Shown: in pieces, positions 16,700-25,155 of the stretch
Numbering within the stretch: position 1 is the stretch's first letter
Layout: each line of letters starts with the position of its first letter
Assembly: GCF_022095675.1 (NCBI RefSeq)
Contig: NZ_JAHYSG010000032.1
Location: forward strand, 47,680-111,679
Source: Dactylosporangium sp. AC04546
Lineage (GTDB): Bacteria > Actinomycetota > Actinomycetes > Mycobacteriales > Micromonosporaceae
Length of the DNA stretch: 64,000 nt
Direction of reading: 5' to 3'
Notes under the pieces: generated by a model
Database searches by the model: none
What the model was told of the DNA's origin: nothing
The model's input: the letters and a program-made list of their open reading frames with translations, nothing else
Translations under genes and position numbers: made by a program

Positions 16700-17364
16700 C
16701 GCGGGCCGCGTCCTGGCGGTGGCGTAGCCAGGTCGCGCGTCGGCAGGTTGGCACGCACGGCCGCGGCGAAGCGGCCGTCGGGGCACTGCGTGGCGACGGT
16801 GCGGGCGTCGCTTGCCGTGTCCACGTCGCGGAGCGCGGGCAGCATGGTGACGGTGAGGCCCCGCGCGGTCAGCGCGGCAAGCGTGTGCCGGCCGGTGTCG
16901 GCCGTGGACATCGGTACGCCGCGCAGCACGGCGGCGTGCGCCGGGTCGTGCAGTCCCAGGGTCCACCAGCCACCGTCGTAGGCGGGTCCGAGCACGGCGT
17001 CGGCGCCGTCGTGGAGCGCCTGCACTGCGGTTGCCAGCAACGAGGGGGTCAGCTGTGGGGTGTCCATGCCGAGCAGCAGTGCTGCAGTATCGGGTAGGGC
17101 GGTGTCGGCGTAGGCGTGGACCAGCCGCTGCGCGAGGCCGGTGCCGCGTTGGGCCACGGTATGCCAGCCGGCCGGCGCCGGGTACTGCCCGCTGAGCACG
17201 ATGGTGTGGCGGATCGCGGGGCTGGCGTCGAGGACGTCAATGGTGTCGGCCAGTGCGGCCGCAGCGATCGCGGCCGCCTGCCGGCCCGTGGCGGGTGGGC
17301 AGAGCCGGGTCTTGACCCGCCCGGGCACCGGTGCCTTGGCGAACAGCAGGAGTTGGATGTTCAC
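16696..17364 (-). CDS. GT-A-superfamily nucleotidyl/glycosyltransferase (DUF2064/TIGR04282-like)
   Basis: A 222-residue cytoplasmic protein. It begins NIQLLLFAKAPVPGRVKTRL, the P-loop-like start of the TIGR04282 family (related to CofC and arsenosugar-type glycosyltransferases). It also shows LLLGMDTPQL (metal-binding DxD-like position) and GPAYDGGWWTLGL, which is diagnostic for the family. It starts at a GTG overlapping the GT2 stop and its own stop overlaps the next gene's start, so the trio is cotranslated. Substrate not known. Confidence 0.85.
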   Translation of the reverse strand: MNIQLLLFAKAPVPGRVKTRLCPPATGRQAAAIAAAALADTIDVLDASPAIRHTIVLSGQYPAPAGWHTVAQRGTGLAQRLVHAYADTALPDTAALLLGMDTPQLTPSLLATAVQALHDGADAVLGPAYDGGWWTLGLHDPAHAAVLRGVPMSTADTGRHTLAALTARGLTVTMLPALRDVDTASDARTVATQCPDGRFAAAVRANLPTRDLATPPPGRGPR

Positions 17365-18017
17365 GTGGACAGGACCTTGGCCATGTCGCGGATGGCCTGG
17401 GCGGTGCCCCGCACGGTACCGGTGACCTTGGATCGGGTTCCGGCCGCGCGGGGGGCGTAGTCGACGTCGGTCTCGAGGATGCGCCAGCCGGCCCGAGCCG
17501 CCGCGACCACCATTTCGAGGGGGTAGCCGGAACGCCGGTCGCGCAGGCTCAGGCCGAGCAGGTCAGCGCGGCGGGCGGCGCGCATCGGGCCGAGATCGTG
17601 CAGCGGGACGCCGATCCCGCGGCGAAGCCGCAGGGCGAGCAGGGCGTTGGCGAGCCGGGCGTGCAGCGGCCAGGCTCGGCGGGTTGTCGGGCGGCGCCGG
17701 CCGAGCACCAGGTCGGCGGCGCCGGCGCGGACCGGGTCGGTCACCCGGGGCAGCTGTTGCGGGTCGAACGAACCGTCGGCGTCGCAGAAGCACACGATGT
17801 CGGCGGTGGCGGCCAGCAGCCCGGCGTGCGCGGCCGCGCCGAAGCCGCGCTGCGGCACGTGCACGACGGTGGCGCCGTGGGCGGTGGCGACCTCGGGTGA
17901 GCCGTCGGTGGAGCCGTTGTCGGCGACGATCGGCCGGTATCCGGCGGGCACGCGTGACAGCAGCCACGGCAGCGCGGGCGCCTCGTTGAGACATGGCAAC
18001 ACAATGTCCGTCACCAT
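17361..18017 (-). CDS. Family 2 glycosyltransferase (dolichyl-phosphate mannose synthase-like)
   Basis: A 218-residue GT-A enzyme: IVLPCLNEAPALPWLL nucleotide-binding start, ADNGSTDGSPE, GFGAAAHAGLLAA, and the catalytic FCDADGSFDP (DxD). No C-terminal membrane anchor is visible, so it is the soluble single-domain type that loads a sugar onto polyprenyl phosphate. ATG at 18017 (a GTG three bases in is alternative). It heads the three-gene leftward operon and diverges from the epimerase at 18151. Confidence 0.88.
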   Translation of the reverse strand: MVTDIVLPCLNEAPALPWLLSRVPAGYRPIVADNGSTDGSPEVATAHGATVVHVPQRGFGAAAHAGLLAATADIVCFCDADGSFDPQQLPRVTDPVRAGAADLVLGRRRPTTRRAWPLHARLANALLALRLRRGIGVPLHDLGPMRAARRADLLGLSLRDRRSGYPLEMVVAAARAGWRILETDVDYAPRAAGTRSKVTGTVRGTAQAIRDMAKVLST

Positions 18018-18150
18018 CGGACGGTATCCGACGCCGCGGCTGGCCGGTCCTTGGTTCGGCGAACCGAGGACGCTACGGATACTTCGGCGGATAGAGTCGC
18101 GGTGGGCCGGCTGCTCGCGCAACCGCCCCACGGGGGGAAGGGGTCGGCGG

Positions 18151-19203
18151 ATGCGGGTTCTGGTCACCGGCGGTGCCGGGTTCATCGGTGCACCCGTGGT
18201 GGCGCTGCTGACGGCGGCCGGGCACGACGTGGTGGCGTTCGACGTGCTGCACCCGGCAGCGCATCGCGGCCCCCATGACGCGGCGTCCGATGTGGATGTA
18301 CCACTGGTACGTGGCGACGTCCGCGACCCCGGGGCGGTGGCCGCCGCCCTGCGCGGGGTCGACGTGGTCGTGCACCAGGCCGCGATGGTCGGCATGAGCA
18401 CGGACATGGCTGACGTGCCTGAATACGTCGGCTGCAACGATCTGGGTACCGCGGTGCTGCTTGCCGCAATGGCCCGTGCCGGCCTGCGACGGCTGGTGCT
18501 GGCCAGCTCGATGGTGGTCTACGGCGAGGGGGCCTACGCCTGCCCGGTGCACGGCGCGGTCCGGCCGGCCCCGCGTGCGGTGGATGACCTGGCCGCCGGC
18601 CGGTTCGAGCCGACCTGCCCGCGCTGCGCCGCGCCGCTGCGCCCGGGACTGGTCGACGAGGATGCACCGCTGGAGCCGCGCAGCGTCTACGCGGCGACCA
18701 AGGTGGCCCAGGAGCACCTGACCGCGGTGTGGGCAGCTGCGGTCGGGGCGAACGCGGTAGCGCTGCGCTACCACAACGTGTACGGGCCGCGGATGCCACG
18801 CGACACCCCATACAGCGGAGTGGCGGCGATCTTCCGCTCCGCGCTGGAGCACGGCGTGGCGCCGCGAGTGTTCGAGGACGGCGGCCAGCGCCGCGACTTC
18901 GTCCACGTCCGCGACGTGGCGATCGCGAACGCAGCCGCGCTCGACGCCACCGGCGGGCAATCTGTCGGGCTCCGGGCGTACAACATTGCCTCCGGCCAGC
19001 CACACACGGTGGGTGAGCTGGCCGCGACGCTGGCGACGGCCAGTGGCGGTCCGCCGCCGGTGGTAACCGGCGAGTTCCGTGCCGGCGACGTGCGGCACGT
19101 GGTCGCCTCGCCCGAACGGGCCCGCCGGGAGCTCGGCTTCACCGCGACGGTCAGCTTCGAGGAGGGCGTCGCCGGACTTTCCCGCGCGCCGCTTCGGGTC
19201 TGA
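18151..19203 (+). CDS. NAD-dependent epimerase/dehydratase with a cysteine-pair insertion
   Basis: A 350-residue extended SDR. TGGAGFIG (residues 6-13) binds NAD, and SSMVVYGEG and VYAATKVAQEH supply the catalytic Ser and Tyr-x3-Lys. Between them sits an insertion with CPVHG and CPRC cysteines, possibly a zinc-binding finger, as in a subset of actinobacterial epimerases. The ATG has a strong AAGGGG-type site. It probably supplies the nucleotide sugar used by the divergent glycosyltransferases. Confidence 0.87.
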   Translation: MRVLVTGGAGFIGAPVVALLTAAGHDVVAFDVLHPAAHRGPHDAASDVDVPLVRGDVRDPGAVAAALRGVDVVVHQAAMVGMSTDMADVPEYVGCNDLGTAVLLAAMARAGLRRLVLASSMVVYGEGAYACPVHGAVRPAPRAVDDLAAGRFEPTCPRCAAPLRPGLVDEDAPLEPRSVYAATKVAQEHLTAVWAAAVGANAVALRYHNVYGPRMPRDTPYSGVAAIFRSALEHGVAPRVFEDGGQRRDFVHVRDVAIANAAALDATGGQSVGLRAYNIASGQPHTVGELAATLATASGGPPPVVTGEFRAGDVRHVVASPERARRELGFTATVSFEEGVAGLSRAPLRV

Positions 19204-19255
19204 GCAGCGACCACGGGCCGGGACAGGCGCTTCGATCGGAAGGCGGCTGAGGCGC

Positions 19256-19282
19256 TCATCCGAGTCATCCGAGTCATCCGAG
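19256..19282. repeat. Three tandem copies of a 9-bp unit
   Basis: TCATCCGAG is repeated three times without interruption in the short gap after the epimerase gene. No role is evident. Confidence 0.8.
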
Positions 19283-19317
19283 CAGGTGGGACCCCGTCGT
19301 CCTCGCAAGGTCGAGCT

Positions 19318-19644
19318 TCAGTCGACGCCGTCAGGTTGCCGCGGCCGCCCATAGAGAGTGCCCCGCGGCGATTCCAGCGGCAGCCGGGCCATCGCCCGAC
19401 CGAGCTCCCCCCGCGCTCGCAGGAAATGCTCGCCCGCCCGCTGCGCCGCCGCCGCGGCCTCCTCATCCACGGACACCGCGGTGCGGCCGAGATCACCGGC
19501 GATGTTGTGCAGACGCCCCATCGACGCCATCAACGGGGCGATGACACGCCCGGGGTCGATCCGGACGTCGGTGGCAAGACAGGCGGCGAGCTCAGCGACG
19601 GCGTCGGCCACCTTCTGCGCCAACCGGGTCGGCTCGGATGTCAT
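19318..19644 (-). CDS. Small hypothetical helical protein
   Basis: A 108-residue soluble protein, MTSEPTRLAQKVADAV at the start, mostly alpha-helical and Ala-rich (LAACLATDVRID, SVDEEAAAAAQRAGEH). No family recognised. A GTG two codons upstream is an alternative start. The 300 bases upstream (19651-19949) hold nothing supported. Confidence 0.55.
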   Translation of the reverse strand: MTSEPTRLAQKVADAVAELAACLATDVRIDPGRVIAPLMASMGRLHNIAGDLGRTAVSVDEEAAAAAQRAGEHFLRARGELGRAMARLPLESPRGTLYGRPRQPDGVD

Positions 19645-19949
19645 CGGCACAGCCTAGGCCGCCCATACAGCGCTGCCGCAGCGCGAAGCTGCCCCGTGGC
19701 AAGTGTCGCTCGCCGGCGATGAGGATTCGGTCGGTGCACTCGCGTCGGACGGCCGGCGATACCCCCAGGCCGGGTTCTCCGCGGCCAGGCGCAGCCCCAG
19801 CGCGCGGATGTCCCGATCGACTGATGGCCGGCCGGGGCGTGCCTATGGGTAGGACCAGTGCCGGGCTGAAGGAGTGGGCCAGCCTCCTGCTCCTGGTCCG
19901 CGCGGCCCGCTTCCCGCCCGTGTGACCCCGCCCGCCGCTCCGTGCCGGG

Positions 19950-20633
19950 TCACACAGACGCGGTGACCGCGAACAGAACGAGGGAGGCGGCGATCGGCAG
20001 GAGAATCGACCACAGGCAGCCGACGCCGCCGCTAACCGGGTTCGCCGGAGTGCGGGCGGACCAGGCGCGGTCGCGCCACAGCGGACGGGTCTCCAGCAGC
20101 AGGTAGAGCGGCGCGCCGACCTGGCCGATGGTGAACAGCCAGAACCAGGCCCAGCGGTTGCCGTACCGGTGGCGGGGCGTGGCGAGCATGAGTACGAACG
20201 TACCGGCCCAAGCCAGGACGGTGAGCCCCTGCAGCGGCGACCACATCACGCGGCTGGGCCACCACTCCCGCTGCCCGGCGACGCGGACGTTCAGCGTGAC
20301 GTCGTCTCCGGACGCCTCGATCCGCTGCTGCAGCCACTGGAGGTTGGGGTCGGCCGCCGACATGTTGATCGTGGGCGGGTGCGGTGCGAGCCTTGCCTGG
20401 CGCCAGCGCCACCCGTCGACGGACCAGTTGACCACGCCGGAATCACGCTGGTACTCCAGGTGGGTCACGCGGCCGGCGTCGAGGTCGGCGACGAGATCCT
20501 GCTCGGACCGCTCGTCCGGGAACGCGGCGAGGACGACGCTGCCGCCCCCCGCGAGGAGGACGAGCAGCACCACCAGCCGCACGCCGGCGGTGATCCAGTC
20601 CGTGGCCCGCCATTGTCCGGTCGTCGTCGCCAT
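19950..20633 (-). CDS. Hypothetical membrane protein
   Basis: A 227-residue protein with one N-terminal transmembrane helix (VRLVVLLVLLAGGGSVVLAA), an extracytoplasmic domain of about 100 residues, two central helices (GLTVLAWAGTFVLML, WAWFWLFTIGQVG) and a C-terminal helix (SILLPIAASLVLFAV). The start ATG follows GGGGGTGGC. The extracytoplasmic part (DLDAGRVTHLEYQRD) resembles no family I can name. It is in the same orientation as the condensation-domain gene upstream, 136 bp apart. Confidence 0.7.
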   Translation of the reverse strand: MATTTGQWRATDWITAGVRLVVLLVLLAGGGSVVLAAFPDERSEQDLVADLDAGRVTHLEYQRDSGVVNWSVDGWRWRQARLAPHPPTINMSAADPNLQWLQQRIEASGDDVTLNVRVAGQREWWPSRVMWSPLQGLTVLAWAGTFVLMLATPRHRYGNRWAWFWLFTIGQVGAPLYLLLETRPLWRDRAWSARTPANPVSGGVGCLWSILLPIAASLVLFAVTASV

Positions 20634-20769
20634 GCCACCCCCGTCCCGCTCGCGGCCCAGTGTCCCAGCCGGGGGCAAGCCGGTCGATGGATGGCCCAAG
20701 GAGCCGACACCGAGGCGGTGTGCACGGCGGTCGTGACCGCCTACAAGGCCGAGAAGATGGAGCTCCTGC

Positions 20770-22101
20770 TCAGCTCGGATGGGGTACCAGATCGAGCGCG
20801 GCCTCGACAGCGACCTCTTCCATCCCGTACAGGAACGCCTCCGCGTCGCCGGGCGAGACGAAATGGGTGTCCATGAACACGGTGATCTGGATGGTGTCCG
20901 GTACATCGTCGATGTGGACGAACAGCCGCTCGAAGGGATCATCCTGCTGGATCGTCCAGCGGAATGTGGTATGGCCGCCGGAGAGCGCCTCGCGAATCTG
21001 TGCCGGCGTCGGTGCCGGGCCGGTCGAGCCTGCTCGCGTGGTGATGCGGCGGTCGTTGTAAAAGCAGCCGATGTCGAAGTCCGGGCCCCGGTCCCGGGCC
21101 ACTCTCGCGATCAGGTCGTCCAGTTGTACCGGATGGAAGTAGGCGTGCTTGTACGCCGTCATCGCCGCCCGCCGGGTCCGCGTCAGGGCCTCCGGGAAGG
21201 GCACCCCCGCAACGTCCAGCGCGCACAGACCGCTTTCGGCAACAGTGCACACGACGTCGGCGAGCCCGGCGCGGAATCGGTTGTTCACCGTGGGCCGGAA
21301 CACCACCGGATTGATCCCGGTCATCCGGTGCAGCGCCACCCCGTAGACGGCCATCAGCACCGGCGAGGCGTCCATACCGGCCCGGTCAGCGATCACCTGC
21401 GTCGCCAGGTGCAGCGCCGGCGATCTGAACTCGCCCCGCCAATGGCGTGGCTGCCGACGGTCGTCCGAGCCGGCGAACCGGCGCTCCGGGATGGTCCGCA
21501 GCAGCCGTTCCCAATAGCGCAGCGCCGCCTCGTTCTGCCGGACACCGGCTGGCGAACGCTGCCAGCGGGCCTGCTCCAGCGGCTGCATCCCCTTGACCGG
21601 CGCGGCTTCCCTGGCGTCGAGCTCGGCTATCATCAGCGCGGCGCCCGAACCGTCGGCGACCAGGTGACACATGATGATGACCAGGTGCGTCGGCAGCCCC
21701 GCCCGGAGCACCACGCCCATGCGCAGCGGCCACTGTGTCACAAAGTCGTAGTCGGTCTCCTCGTACCTCCGCCGCATCGCCTCAGCGACCTCCGCCGGGT
21801 CGTCGTCGCCCGCGTCGACAACGTCCAGCGCGATCTCACCCGAGCTGGAAACCACTTGGGACGGTCGGCCGTCGGCATCGAAGCGCAGCCGGGTCCGCAT
21901 CGGCTGGTATCGGCTCATCAGGTAGCGGAGGCTCTCCACGACGTCGGCGAGGCTGGTGCCGGCAGGCAACGCCGTCGCGCCGCCCATGGGCAGCCAGGAG
22001 TTCTGCCGCCGCATCGCCATCCACAGGTCCAGCTGGCCCCAGGACAGTTCGTCGACGCCGGAACCCTCGCCGTCGAAGGCGACAATGATCTGTTCTGCCA
22101 T
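20770..22101 (-). CDS. Stand-alone condensation-domain (CoA-/PCP-dependent acyltransferase) protein
   Basis: A 443-residue protein with the layout of an NRPS condensation domain: an N-terminal ELSWGQLDLWMAM (C1-like), the active-site motif as MCHLVADGSG (C3, residues 144-153), and VFRPTVNNRFRAGL (C5-like). The first His of HHxxxDG is Cys145, while the catalytic second His146 and Asp150 are kept. No adenylation, carrier or thioesterase domain is nearby, so it works in trans or on CoA esters, as in related free-standing acyltransferases. ATG follows GGAAAGGTCGGTGG. It diverges from the crotonase at 22278. Confidence 0.85.
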   Translation of the reverse strand: MAEQIIVAFDGEGSGVDELSWGQLDLWMAMRRQNSWLPMGGATALPAGTSLADVVESLRYLMSRYQPMRTRLRFDADGRPSQVVSSSGEIALDVVDAGDDDPAEVAEAMRRRYEETDYDFVTQWPLRMGVVLRAGLPTHLVIIMCHLVADGSGAALMIAELDAREAAPVKGMQPLEQARWQRSPAGVRQNEAALRYWERLLRTIPERRFAGSDDRRQPRHWRGEFRSPALHLATQVIADRAGMDASPVLMAVYGVALHRMTGINPVVFRPTVNNRFRAGLADVVCTVAESGLCALDVAGVPFPEALTRTRRAAMTAYKHAYFHPVQLDDLIARVARDRGPDFDIGCFYNDRRITTRAGSTGPAPTPAQIREALSGGHTTFRWTIQQDDPFERLFVHIDDVPDTIQITVFMDTHFVSPGDAEAFLYGMEEVAVEAALDLVPHPS

Positions 22102-22277
22102 GCCACCGACCTTTCCGTGACACCCCGACGTCCATCGATCACTCGGCAATATAGTACAGAGTCTTAACAGATACGCCTGAGCGGCATCGCGACAAGTTTC
22201 GGCGAGGCCGTGGGCCAGGGTCGCGAGGAGTCAGCTGCACCTTCCATCGCGCGTGGGAGCGACGTAGCGTCGAAATC

Positions 22278-23057
22278 ATGGGCGAGTACGAACATATCCT
22301 TCTCAAACGTGACAAGGACACTGTCACCGTCACGATGAACCGCGCTTCGCGGCGCAACTCCCTGTCGGCGGATCATCTCGCCGAACTGCTGGCGGCGTTC
22401 CGCGAAACGGGAGGAACCGATGCGACCGGCATCGTGCTGGCCGGAGCCGGTCCGGTGTTCTCCTCGGGCCACGACTTCGGTGACGTCGCCGCCCGAGATC
22501 TCGCTGGAACCCGCGAACTGTTGCGGTTGTGCACCGACCTGATGCAGACGATCCAGTCTGTACCCCAGGTGGTGATCGCTCGGGTGCATGGGCTGGCCAC
22601 CGCGGCGGGCTGCCAGTTGGTCGCATCCTGCGACCTTGCCGTCGCCGCACGGTCGGCCGGTTTCGCGCTGCCCGGCGGCAAAGGCGGATGGTTCTGCCAT
22701 ACCCCATCGGTCCCGGTGGCCCGGGCGGTCGGACGCAAGCGACTCATGGAGCTCGCGCTCACCGGCGACGTGATCGACGCGGCAACGGCACTCGACTGGG
22801 GCCTGGTCAACCGGGTCGTACCGGACGAAGACCTCGACGACGCCGTTGCCGAACTCCTGGACCGGGCCACGCAAGGCAGCCGCGCGAGCAAGGCACTGGG
22901 CAAGCAGACCCTGTACGCACAACTCGATCGCCCCGAGGCAGACGCCTACACGATCACACTCGAAGTGATGGCAGCAGCCTCGCAAACCCCAGCCGCCCAC
23001 GAGGGCATGGCCGCCTTCCTCGAAAAGCGCACTCCAGACTGGCGCGAAGAGCGGTAG
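22278..23057 (+). CDS. Enoyl-CoA hydratase/isomerase family protein
   Basis: A 259-residue crotonase: SSGHDFGDVA oxyanion segment, ARVHGLATAAGCQLVASCDL core signature, ELALTGDVIDAATA. Of the two catalytic glutamates of classical hydratases, the first position falls at FALPGGKGG and is not Glu; the second (LMELALTG) is kept. It may therefore be an isomerase or hydrolase rather than a hydratase. It diverges from the condensation-domain gene, and the 176-bp gap should hold both promoters. It is not part of the large operon at 37557-55953. Confidence 0.85.
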   Translation: MGEYEHILLKRDKDTVTVTMNRASRRNSLSADHLAELLAAFRETGGTDATGIVLAGAGPVFSSGHDFGDVAARDLAGTRELLRLCTDLMQTIQSVPQVVIARVHGLATAAGCQLVASCDLAVAARSAGFALPGGKGGWFCHTPSVPVARAVGRKRLMELALTGDVIDAATALDWGLVNRVVPDEDLDDAVAELLDRATQGSRASKALGKQTLYAQLDRPEADAYTITLEVMAAASQTPAAHEGMAAFLEKRTPDWREER

Positions 23058-23059
23058 TT

Positions 23060-23195
23060 CGTCGGGGCTGGTGGAAAACGGCGCTCCAGGCACGGGCCGC
23101 TTGTCGAGCAGCAGTGCGGCGACGGTCTGTGGGGCTTCGTGCATTGCGTCGTGGCCGGTCGGGAGGTCGTGGACCTGCGTCTCGTCCACGTTGAC
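23060..23195 (-). pseudogene. C-terminal remnant of an alpha/beta hydrolase
   Basis: The reverse strand reads VDETQVHDLPTGHDAMHEAP followed by QTVAALLLDKRPVPG. This looks like the end of an alpha/beta hydrolase (last strand, the H of the catalytic triad in PTGHDAMHE, last helix). No upstream part exists between it and the lipoprotein gene, so it is a 3' scrap. Confidence 0.45.
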
Positions 23196-23208
23196 GGCGC
23201 TGCGGTGG

Positions 23209-23715
23209 CTATCGGATACGGGTGACCATCACCGACTGATGTTCGAGTTGTTGCAGCTGTTCGGCGGTGGCGTCGTAGGTGCCGAGGTGGATGACGTCGT
23301 CGGAGTGGCCGATGCCGTCAGTGTTGTAGTAGAAGCCGAGGTTGCCCCATGGGACGAAGTAGATGAGGTCGCCGTCCTGCGGGTCGGAGCCGGGCGTGGC
23401 CGAGGTGTCGAGCTTGCGCGGCAGGTAGCCGATCTTCTCGCGGCCGGCGAACTCCTCGAACGTCAGCGTCAGCGGGAGCATGCCCAGGAACTCGCGGACG
23501 GCCGGGGTCTCGGCGCCGATCGTGGCGTCGACGGTGTAGCTGCCCGCGGTGAACCGCACGACGGAGCTCCCGGCCGGCCGTGGTACGTCCGGCGACGCCG
23601 CCCCGGTGACAGGTCCGGTGCCAGGTCCGGTGGCGGGCCGGGGAGCTGTCGTGCACCCCGCCAGGACGGCCAGGGCGATCAACGCGACGGCGATGATGGT
23701 GCGGGCGGGGCGCAC
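23209..23715 (-). CDS. Cyclophilin-like-fold lipoprotein
   Basis: A 168-residue lipoprotein with GTG start 23715 behind GGAGGA, signal peptide and lipobox LAGC (Cys21). After a Thr/Pro-rich linker the domain reads RFTAGSYTVDATIG, FLGMLPLTLTFEEFAGREKI, DGDLIYFVPWGNLGFYYN. This is the pattern of the cyclophilin-like fold family often annotated near oxidoreductases. It is outer-face membrane-anchored; ligand unknown. It precedes an MFS/alcohol dehydrogenase pair in the same orientation but is separated from them by regulator debris. Confidence 0.82.
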   Translation of the reverse strand: MRPARTIIAVALIALAVLAGCTTAPRPATGPGTGPVTGAASPDVPRPAGSSVVRFTAGSYTVDATIGAETPAVREFLGMLPLTLTFEEFAGREKIGYLPRKLDTSATPGSDPQDGDLIYFVPWGNLGFYYNTDGIGHSDDVIHLGTYDATAEQLQQLEHQSVMVTRIR

Positions 23716-23770
23716 GACAGGTTCCTCCAAGGCGTCGGCGGGGCGGCTACGGGCGCAGCAGGGTCTTGAC

Positions 23771-23869
23771 TCCGCGAAGCTCGAACGCGGTCACCCGACC
23801 GGGGTTTCCTCGGGTGTGCTGGAGGCGATCGACAGCGCGTTGCAGCTCGACGACGCCGAACGCGCCCGT
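23771..23869 (+). pseudogene. Fragment of an MmyB-type XRE regulator
   Basis: The forward strand encodes SAKLERGHPTGVSSGVLEAI then DSALQLDDAERAR. This matches the middle of the intact regulator at 26555 (YYAKLERGTLAGASAGVLDA, then ARALQLDDAERAH). The helix-turn-helix start and the ligand domain are gone. It lies antisense to the extreme 3' end of the MFS gene, so the two were joined by a rearrangement. Confidence 0.7.
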
Positions 23870-25155
23870 AGACCCGTTGGCCGTACTGGTCTTGGCCGGG
23901 CGACGATGATCAGTCCGGCCATGGACGCTGCAGCGCCACCGATCATCAGCAGGGCCATCGGTACTGCGGTGTCCTCTCCGCCGAGGCCGGCGATGGGTGC
24001 GATCGTGCCGGCAGCGACCCATTGGACGAACCCGAGGACGGCTGAGCCGGTGCCCGCGTGTTGGGGGACCTCGGCGGACGCGAGGGCTCCGCTGTTCGGT
24101 GCGATGAGCCCGTGGGCTGCCATGAGGACGAGAAAACACCCGATCGCCAGCGGCAGCGGGGTGCTGAACCAGACGGCTCCGGTCAGCATCGCGATGCCGG
24201 CGGTCAGCGTGGCGGTCTGGCCGACGAGGATGACCTTGCGGGTCGCGACACGGCCGGCCAGGCGCGCGGCGATGAACGCGGCGACGGTCATGGCGGCGGC
24301 GTTGGCCGCGAAGTCGACGGAGTAGGCGATCGGGGACAGGCCGTTCATCGACTGCAGTACGAAGGCTGATGTGGCGACGTAGGCGAACAGGGCGCCGGTC
24401 GCTGATCCGGTGACGAGGACGTAGCCGACGTAGTTTCGCCGGGCGAGCACCTGGCGGCCGGCGCGGGCGAAGGCCCGCAGGCCGCCGCTATGGCGCCGCT
24501 CGGGCGGCAGGGTCTCCGGCACCGCGACGAGCACGGCCAGCAGCATCGCGCATCCGAGGGCGGCGACCGTCCAGAACGAGACGCGCCAGTGCGACAGCTG
24601 CAGGATGACCGCGCCGAGCAGCGGCCCGACGACGGGGGCGATGCCGCCGACCCCGGCGATGACGTTGAGCACCCGGATCAGCGCCGCGCCGCTGGCGAGG
24701 TCGACGATGATCGCCCGGCCGATCACCATCGCCCAGCCGCCGGCGAAGCCCTGCACGAACCGCGCGATCATCATGACGCCGACGCTCGGGGCGAGCGCAC
24801 ACACCGTCGACGCCGCTGTCATCACGAGCACGGCCGCGATCAAGGGCCGGCGACGGCCGCGATGATCCGAAACCGGTCCCCCGATCAGTTGTCCCAGGGC
24901 CATGCCGACGAAGAACGTGGTCAAGGTCAGCTGGACTTGGCTGACGGTCGCTGTCAGGTCACTGGCGACCTGCGGGAAAGCGGGCACATACATGTCGGTT
25001 GCCAAGGGGGCGATGGCTGCAAGGAACACGACGGTCGCCACCAGAGCGGCGGTGAGCACGGCGTGGTTCCGGTCAGGTGCGAGCGCCGGCGTCGGCGGAT
25101 CGCCGCCGCCCGGGCCGTTGCCTGGGCCTATCGTCGTGTATCGCTGGCTGGTCAC
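23791..25155 (-). CDS. MFS drug-resistance exporter (Bcr/CflA type), C-terminus replaced
   Basis: A 454-residue major facilitator with twelve predicted helices. MYVPAFPQVASDL in helix 1, GPVSDHRGRRRPL (motif A) after helix 2 and GRAIIVDL place it in the Bcr/CflA subfamily of proton-driven drug exporters. The last ~24 residues (after VARPRPVRPTG) are antisense to the regulator fragment at 23771-23869 and look accidental; the transport core should be intact. Its GTG start overlaps the alcohol dehydrogenase stop (GTGA), so the two are cotranscribed. Confidence 0.88.
   Translation of the reverse strand: MTSQRYTTIGPGNGPGGGDPPTPALAPDRNHAVLTAALVATVVFLAAIAPLATDMYVPAFPQVASDLTATVSQVQLTLTTFFVGMALGQLIGGPVSDHRGRRRPLIAAVLVMTAASTVCALAPSVGVMMIARFVQGFAGGWAMVIGRAIIVDLASGAALIRVLNVIAGVGGIAPVVGPLLGAVILQLSHWRVSFWTVAALGCAMLLAVLVAVPETLPPERRHSGGLRAFARAGRQVLARRNYVGYVLVTGSATGALFAYVATSAFVLQSMNGLSPIAYSVDFAANAAAMTVAAFIAARLAGRVATRKVILVGQTATLTAGIAMLTGAVWFSTPLPLAIGCFLVLMAAHGLIAPNSGALASAEVPQHAGTGSAVLGFVQWVAAGTIAPIAGLGGEDTAVPMALLMIGGAAASMAGLIIVARPRPVRPTGLRARSASSSCNALSIASSTPEETPVG

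Noticed and set aside
15245..16981. A 578-codon forward frame opposite the glycosyltransferase
   Set aside because: Gly/Arg/Asp-rich shadow; the reverse frame has transmembrane helices and GT-C motifs.
19256..19282. CRISPR-like array
   Set aside because: Three contiguous 9-bp units without spacers; a simple tandem repeat.
20770..23057. Nonribosomal peptide biosynthetic cluster
   Set aside because: Only a lone condensation domain is present; no adenylation, carrier or thioesterase domains within the window.
22164..23189. A reverse frame spanning the crotonase
   Set aside because: Only its first ~45 codons look like a hydrolase tail; the rest is antisense to a clear crotonase.
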